Source of the DNA: an uncultured Eubacteriales bacterium
Lineage (GTDB): Bacteria; Bacillota; Clostridia; Lachnospirales; Lachnospiraceae
Direction of reading: 5' to 3'
Length of the DNA: 10,686 nucleotides
Assembly: GCA_949286775.1 (NCBI GenBank)
Contig: CASEDW010000171.1
Location: 1-10,686, forward strand
The notes beneath the pieces were generated by a model, which worked only from the letters and a program-made list of their open reading frames with translations, did not search any database and was not told where the DNA came from. A program made the translations under genes and the position numbers. Numbering within the stretch: position 1 is the stretch's first letter; each line of letters opens with the position of its first letter. Of this stretch, positions 6,924 to 10,686 are shown piece after piece.

Positions 6924-8402
6924 ATGGAAAGAAAAAATCTTGTAATCATAGGCTCAGGCGCTGCCGGACTCGGCGCTGCTGTAGCTGCTGCCGAAAAAGG
7001 CGTTAAGGATATCGTTGTTCTTGAAAAAGCGAAAAACATTGGCGGAATTTCCATTACCGGTATGGGTATCTTTGCTATCGAAAGCAAATATCAAAAGGAA
7101 AAAAACGTAAATTATACAAAGGATCAGGCCTTTCACGATCTGATGGAAATCACCCAGTGGAAACCTGACGCGAAGCTTGTCCGTGAATATGTAAATAAAT
7201 CAGGAGATACTATCGACTGGCTTGAAGAAAAGGGCGTGAAATTTCAGCTTCTTGACAAACTTACATATCCCGGAGCCATAAATCAGACAGGGCATCTGAT
7301 AGTTCATCCTACTCTCGGCACAAGACCGGGATGCACTTCGGAAATGATCAATTGCCTTCTCAAACGAGCTCAGGAATACGGAGTTGAAGTAATCACAGAA
7401 GCCGCCGTAACAGGTATTGAAAAGTCAGAAAACGGTTATGTTATATTTTATAAAAAAGACGACGAGCCCATAATGCTGGATACAAAAGCAGCCGTTATCG
7501 CCTCTGGAGGATGCGTTCACGATCCCGAAATGCTTCACGATATAGGAAAACCCTACGGTCATGATTATGTTTATAACAAAAGCTATGGCCTCGGAAACAA
7601 CATTCCTCTTACCGGCGAGCTTATAAAAATGGCCTGGAGCCTTGGATGCGTTCCTGACGGCATGGCGCTGATGGGAACCACATATATGGACGGCTTTAAA
7701 TTCCCGCGTTCGCCGGAAACACAGCCTTTGTGGGATTTCATGAGTTTCAGTTTCCCTTATCTTTGGGTCAACAAAGACGGAGAACGTTTTGTCGACGAAG
7801 GCAATATGAATGGCGCATACATGTCAAACGCTGTCGCAAGGCAAAAAGACGGTCAGTATTTTCTTGTATTCGATCAGGCTCTCATAGAACATATAAAGAA
7901 TGATGGACCTGACATTTACGGCTATCTGCTGGATGATGATAATGTGGATCTTGAAAAAATATTTAAGATCGTAATGGAAAGATCCGATAATTATTTTATG
8001 GCCGACACTTTAGATGAGCTCGCTGAAAAAATGAACATTCCTGCCGACAGATTTAAAGCAACAATCGAAGAATACAATTATTTCTGTGAAGACAGGCATG
8101 ACGCGGTATTCGCTAAAAATCCCAAATTCTTAAAGCCTATCATCACGCCTAAATACTACGCCATAAGACGCATGAACGCAGGATACGGTACAGTCGGAGG
8201 CATAAAGATCAATCACAAAGCTGAAACGGTTGACAAAGATATAAATGTAATCCCGGGTCTTTACGCGGCGGGCGACTGCGCAAACGGAATCGTAAGCTAC
8301 AACACATCCATCATGTACTATGTATGGGGCGGAACCCTCGGATTCGCCATCAACTCAGGACGTATCGCCGGGGAAAACGCGGCTGATTACATTCTTAAAT
8401 AA
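6924..8402 (+). CDS. FAD-dependent oxidoreductase A (FAD_binding_2 / fumarate reductase flavoprotein superfamily)
   Basis: This 492-aa soluble flavoprotein opens with a Rossmann FAD site: VIIGSGAAG (7-15), the ribose-binding Glu34 in VVLEK, and GG at 40-41. VIASGG (191-196) and the C-terminal GLYAAGD (445-451) with GRIAGENAA complete FAD_binding_2. There is no signal peptide, heme or FMN_bind domain. At the position of the catalytic Arg of fumarate reductases (DGERFVDEGNMNG) it has Asn296, and the C-terminal substrate-binding HHTMGG/ANRLGG-type motifs are replaced by GYGTVGG and an unrelated loop, so fumarate is an unlikely substrate. The superfamily also includes enone, steroid and tetrahydrodaidzein reductases. 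AAGGAG lies 7 nt before the ATG. It is the first gene of the AraC-controlled operon and is followed by a paralogue; the ferredoxin downstream may supply electrons. Confidence 0.88.
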   Translation: MERKNLVIIGSGAAGLGAAVAAAEKGVKDIVVLEKAKNIGGISITGMGIFAIESKYQKEKNVNYTKDQAFHDLMEITQWKPDAKLVREYVNKSGDTIDWLEEKGVKFQLLDKLTYPGAINQTGHLIVHPTLGTRPGCTSEMINCLLKRAQEYGVEVITEAAVTGIEKSENGYVIFYKKDDEPIMLDTKAAVIASGGCVHDPEMLHDIGKPYGHDYVYNKSYGLGNNIPLTGELIKMAWSLGCVPDGMALMGTTYMDGFKFPRSPETQPLWDFMSFSFPYLWVNKDGERFVDEGNMNGAYMSNAVARQKDGQYFLVFDQALIEHIKNDGPDIYGYLLDDDNVDLEKIFKIVMERSDNYFMADTLDELAEKMNIPADRFKATIEEYNYFCEDRHDAVFAKNPKFLKPIITPKYYAIRRMNAGYGTVGGIKINHKAETVDKDINVIPGLYAAGDCANGIVSYNTSIMYYVWGGTLGFAINSGRIAGENAADYILK

Positions 8403-8413
8403 AACTGACAGCA

Positions 8414-8455
8414 AACGGATACATATCGGATATAATATTCTGATATGCATCCGTT
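8414..8455 (+). repeat. 17-bp stem-loop between the two flavoprotein genes
   Basis: The arms AACGGATACATATC (8414-8427) and GATATGCATCCGTT (8442-8455) are inverted repeats with one A-C mismatch. Three further pairs, one of them G-U, extend the stem to 8430/8439 and leave an 8-nt loop (8431-8438). It starts 12 nt after the stop of flavoprotein A and ends 16 nt before the AAGGAGG of flavoprotein B. No U-tract follows, so it is not a standard intrinsic terminator. It may stabilise or process the mRNA, or tune the A:B ratio. Confidence 0.7.
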
Positions 8456-8482
8456 AAAGTCATTATAAATAAAGGAGGCAAA

Positions 8483-10018
8483 ATGCGGATTAAAAATGTA
8501 AATGTGGCCATTTTCGGCTCAGGACTGGCCGGACTTACAGCAGCAGTAACACTTCTTGAAAAAGGCGTTAAAGCCGTTGCGGTATTTGAAAAAAGGCCGT
8601 TTCAGGGCGGAGCCGTATCGAACACCCCGATGTGTACAATGGCAGTAAAAAACGACAGAAAATACCAGGATAAGGCCTTCAAAGAGCACTGTCGTTTTAC
8701 AAGCTTTGATGCAAATATGGAAACGGCGCGCGCATGGATCATGAACAGCTGGAGGATACCTGGATTTATTAAACGTCTAGGACTTGATTTCGAAATGGAA
8801 GTAGAAACTTTGCTGGAAGAAATAGGAAACAACGACGCTTACACAGGCGGATTTCCCTTCGGAATGAACCTTGGCGACTATTACATATTAAAAGCCCGGG
8901 GCAAAGGTCACGGCGCAGCGCTTATATGCCTTAGAGCCGCTCAGAAGATCAGAAAACTTGGCGGCGAGATCATCTTCAATACAGCCCTTCAGGAGCTTTT
9001 GACAGATGAACACGGTGTTACCGGCGCCATCGTAAAGGAAAAAAGCGGCGAAACATATCAGGTAAACGCTAATGATGTGATCATAGCGACAGGCGGACTT
9101 GGAAACGCGGCAAAAGAAATGATAAAAGAAGAAACCGGTTATATAAATACAGACCGGGAACTTACAGGCGGCGGCAATCATTACTGCAACAGTTTTGTAA
9201 ACGACCAGATGACAGGCGACGGCCTTAAAGCAGCCTGGAAAATCGGAGCCGAAAAGACAAAGATCATGGGTTCAGGACGTCATATCGCCTATCCCGGGGT
9301 TGTAAATTACGTCCCATGGATAGTTAAAAATCAGATATCAACCATAATGGAACAGCCTTATCTCATCGTAAATTCATACGGAGAACGATTTATAGATGAG
9401 GGCGAAAACCGCCGTTCTGCAAATATGGCAGCTGCTATGCGAAATCAGCCGGGACGGATCGCCTATCTGATCTTTGACGAAGATACTATGAAACATCTCG
9501 AAACAGAAGGCACGGAATACTTCTATATGATTTTTCCTGCCACTATCATTGAAAACGGAAAAGAACAGTTTCGGGAAATGATCGAAAAATACGGCAGCAA
9601 ACAGGTATTTATGGAGGACTCCCTTGAAGCGCTCGCCAAGAAAGCAGGAATTGACAAAACCGGGCTTTTAGAGACGGTTGACCGTTACAATCAGCTCTGC
9701 GATAATGGATACGATGAGGACTTCGGAAAAGAGTCTAAATATTTAAGACCTGTTAAGAATGCTTCTTTTTACTGTATCCGCCTGTGCAACTGCACATATT
9801 CAATGATCGGCGGTATCAACGTTAATAAAAAAGGACAGGTTCTTGATAAAACTCACAGACCGATAGAACATCTTTACGCGGCAGGCGACTGCGCCGCCGG
9901 ATGCATATACGGTTCTTCAACGCCTAACGTTACATCTGTCAGCAGTATTTCCTACACCCAGGGAATGATCTGCGCCGACAGCATAGCTTTTGAACAGGAA
10001 AGGAGCGCCGGGAAATGA
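8483..10018 (+). CDS. FAD-dependent oxidoreductase B (paralogue of A)
   Basis: This 511-aa soluble flavoprotein is of the same superfamily as the preceding gene but clearly diverged. FAD-binding elements are AIFGSGLAG (9-17), FEK (35-37), GG at 42-43, IATGG (201-205) and HLYAAGD (463-469). The motif YGERFIDEGENRR keeps an Arg (Arg310) where fumarate reductases carry their proton-donating Arg and where protein A has Asn. The His of HHTMGG is missing (YSMIGG), as is the Arg of the following substrate loop (a Ser/Thr-rich GSSTPNVTSVSS instead), so the substrate is probably not a C4-dicarboxylate. It lacks FMN_bind, heme and signal peptide, so an external electron donor is needed. AAGGAGG lies 4 nt before the ATG. 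Its stop overlaps the ferredoxin start (ATGA), implying translational coupling and probably a physical partnership. Dehydrogenase rather than reductase activity remains possible. Confidence 0.87.
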   Translation: MRIKNVNVAIFGSGLAGLTAAVTLLEKGVKAVAVFEKRPFQGGAVSNTPMCTMAVKNDRKYQDKAFKEHCRFTSFDANMETARAWIMNSWRIPGFIKRLGLDFEMEVETLLEEIGNNDAYTGGFPFGMNLGDYYILKARGKGHGAALICLRAAQKIRKLGGEIIFNTALQELLTDEHGVTGAIVKEKSGETYQVNANDVIIATGGLGNAAKEMIKEETGYINTDRELTGGGNHYCNSFVNDQMTGDGLKAAWKIGAEKTKIMGSGRHIAYPGVVNYVPWIVKNQISTIMEQPYLIVNSYGERFIDEGENRRSANMAAAMRNQPGRIAYLIFDEDTMKHLETEGTEYFYMIFPATIIENGKEQFREMIEKYGSKQVFMEDSLEALAKKAGIDKTGLLETVDRYNQLCDNGYDEDFGKESKYLRPVKNASFYCIRLCNCTYSMIGGINVNKKGQVLDKTHRPIEHLYAAGDCAAGCIYGSSTPNVTSVSSISYTQGMICADSIAFEQERSAGK

Positions 10019-10221
10019 TAAAAATTGCTGATTATTGTATCAGATGCGGATTATGCATCGATCTGCATCCCGAACTGTTTGAATACGATTTTGAAAAAGA
10101 CGAGATCATTTTAAAGCCTGAAGCGTTTAAAGAAGAGAGACTTGACGAAATGAAATCCATGGCGAAAGACTGCGCTGTCGCCGCAATTGTAATCACTAAA
10201 ACTGAAGGAGAAAACAATTAA
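10015..10221 (+). CDS. Small mono-cluster [4Fe-4S] ferredoxin
   Basis: This 68-aa acidic protein has Cys8, Cys11 and Cys14 in CIRCGLC and a distant Cys53 in KDCAVAAI, the spacing of single-cluster 4Fe-4S ferredoxins, with the usual HPELFEYD after the third Cys. The Pro that normally follows the last Cys (CPxxAI) is Ala here. Its ATG overlaps the stop of flavoprotein B as ATGA, with AGGAG nine bases upstream inside that gene, and its own TAA overlaps the next start as TAATG. The position strongly suggests a dedicated electron carrier for one or both flavoproteins, which carry no other redox centre in sequence. Confidence 0.85.
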   Translation: MIKIADYCIRCGLCIDLHPELFEYDFEKDEIILKPEAFKEERLDEMKSMAKDCAVAAIVITKTEGENN

Positions 10222-10686
10222 TGAACGCAATTTGGTTTACAGATAAACCTATGGCAACGCCATATTCAAGCGGATTATATTCTAAAGATTTCACTTTGGC
10301 CGAAATGAGAAAAATGTCCGCTGAAATCACAGATGAAGAACGACTGGATCCGTTTTTCAAATATTACTCGGAAGAACCCGCGCCGCTGCAGCCTGAACAC
10401 ATAGAAACAATCAAGGCGGGCGCTTCGCCGTCTTCATGCGGTTTTATGCCCTCAGAAACAGGTCATGTTATATTGGATAATGCGGCAGGACATCCTGAAA
10501 ACTGTTTCTGCGTACTTGATAACGGCGTCGGATTCGCAAGTATGCTGATTAAATTTGAAGATTGCACCGACGAAATGTTCGCAAAATACAGGGATGAATT
10601 CTGTCACACTAAAAACAGACTTCTTCAATATAAAATATGGTATCCGCACATGCATATGATACACTTTGAAGACGCTATCATCGAGA
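10221..10686 (+). CDS. Possible DAPG/phloretin hydrolase (PhlG)-like protein, N-terminal part
   Basis: The first 155 codons of a gene running off the right edge are present. The ATG at 10221 overlaps the ferredoxin stop (TAATG), with AAGGAG ten bases upstream. I recognise a resemblance to the PhlG family of zinc-dependent carbon-carbon hydrolases (2,4-diacetylphloroglucinol hydrolase, Eubacterium ramulus phloretin hydrolase). The basis is the arrangement of NGVGFASMLIKFEDCTDEMF (101-120), an acidic/aromatic helix, then RLLQYKIWYPHMH (133-145) with clustered His143, His145 and His148, where the family has an RYxxWxPxxH zinc-ligand region. The remaining expected metal ligands would lie in the missing C-terminal half, so this is tentative. 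If correct, it cleaves an acyl group from a phenolic or beta-diketone ring, a sensible companion to the reductases. Confidence 0.5.
   Translation, partial: MNAIWFTDKPMATPYSSGLYSKDFTLAEMRKMSAEITDEERLDPFFKYYSEEPAPLQPEHIETIKAGASPSSCGFMPSETGHVILDNAAGHPENCFCVLDNGVGFASMLIKFEDCTDEMFAKYRDEFCHTKNRLLQYKIWYPHMHMIHFEDAIIE

Noticed and set aside
6924..10018. Naming the two flavoproteins fumarate reductases or succinate dehydrogenases
   Set aside because: The FAD domain fits, but the dicarboxylate-binding His and Arg motifs are absent in both and no iron-sulfur or membrane subunits of such complexes are present.

Overview
The window looks like part of a low-to-moderate GC, strictly anaerobic Firmicute genome, probably a gut-type member of the Clostridia (Eubacteriales). 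The grounds are strong GGAGG-type ribosome binding sites on nearly every gene, an AT-rich intergenic style, and families typical of anaerobes: an EFR1-type flavodoxin/ferredoxin fusion, a ferredoxin-nitroreductase fusion, a small mono-cluster ferredoxin, and FAD-dependent reductases without heme or FMN_bind domains. No RNA gene, insertion sequence, CRISPR array or integrase is visible.

Layout, left half (minus strand). Bases 1-402 hold the N-terminus of a WYL-type transcriptional regulator that runs off the left edge. A 242-bp AT-rich gap follows. Then comes a tight co-directional block, read from right to left: a HelD-like RNA polymerase-recycling helicase (5841-3778), an AEC-family permease (3761-2820), a histidine phosphatase (2793-2257), a ferredoxin-nitroreductase fusion (2239-1424) and an EFR1-type flavodoxin-ferredoxin (1406-645). 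The gaps are only 16-26 nt and a plausible sigma-A promoter lies in front of helD, so this is probably one five-gene operon.

Layout, right half. An AraC-family regulator (6756-5938, minus) is divergent from a plus-strand operon. That operon holds FAD oxidoreductase A (6924-8402), FAD oxidoreductase B (8483-10018), a 68-aa mono-cluster ferredoxin (10015-10221) and the start of a protein resembling the DAPG/phloretin C-C hydrolase (PhlG) family (10221 to the right edge). The last three genes are coupled by ATGA and TAATG overlaps, or nearly so. The shared regulatory region is strikingly symmetric: TATAAT boxes on opposite strands flank a central ATCC/GGAT dyad and neither has a recognisable -35 box. 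This fits activator-dependent divergent promoters.

The right-hand cluster is the most interesting part. It reads as a substrate-inducible reductive catabolic module: an AraC sensor, two paralogous flavoenzymes that lack the dicarboxylate-binding residues of fumarate reductases, a dedicated ferredoxin, and a possible hydrolase for acyl-phenol or beta-diketone carbon-carbon bonds. A role in anaerobic degradation of a plant polyphenol, acylphloroglucinol or similar compound is an inference. The substrate cannot be read from this sequence.
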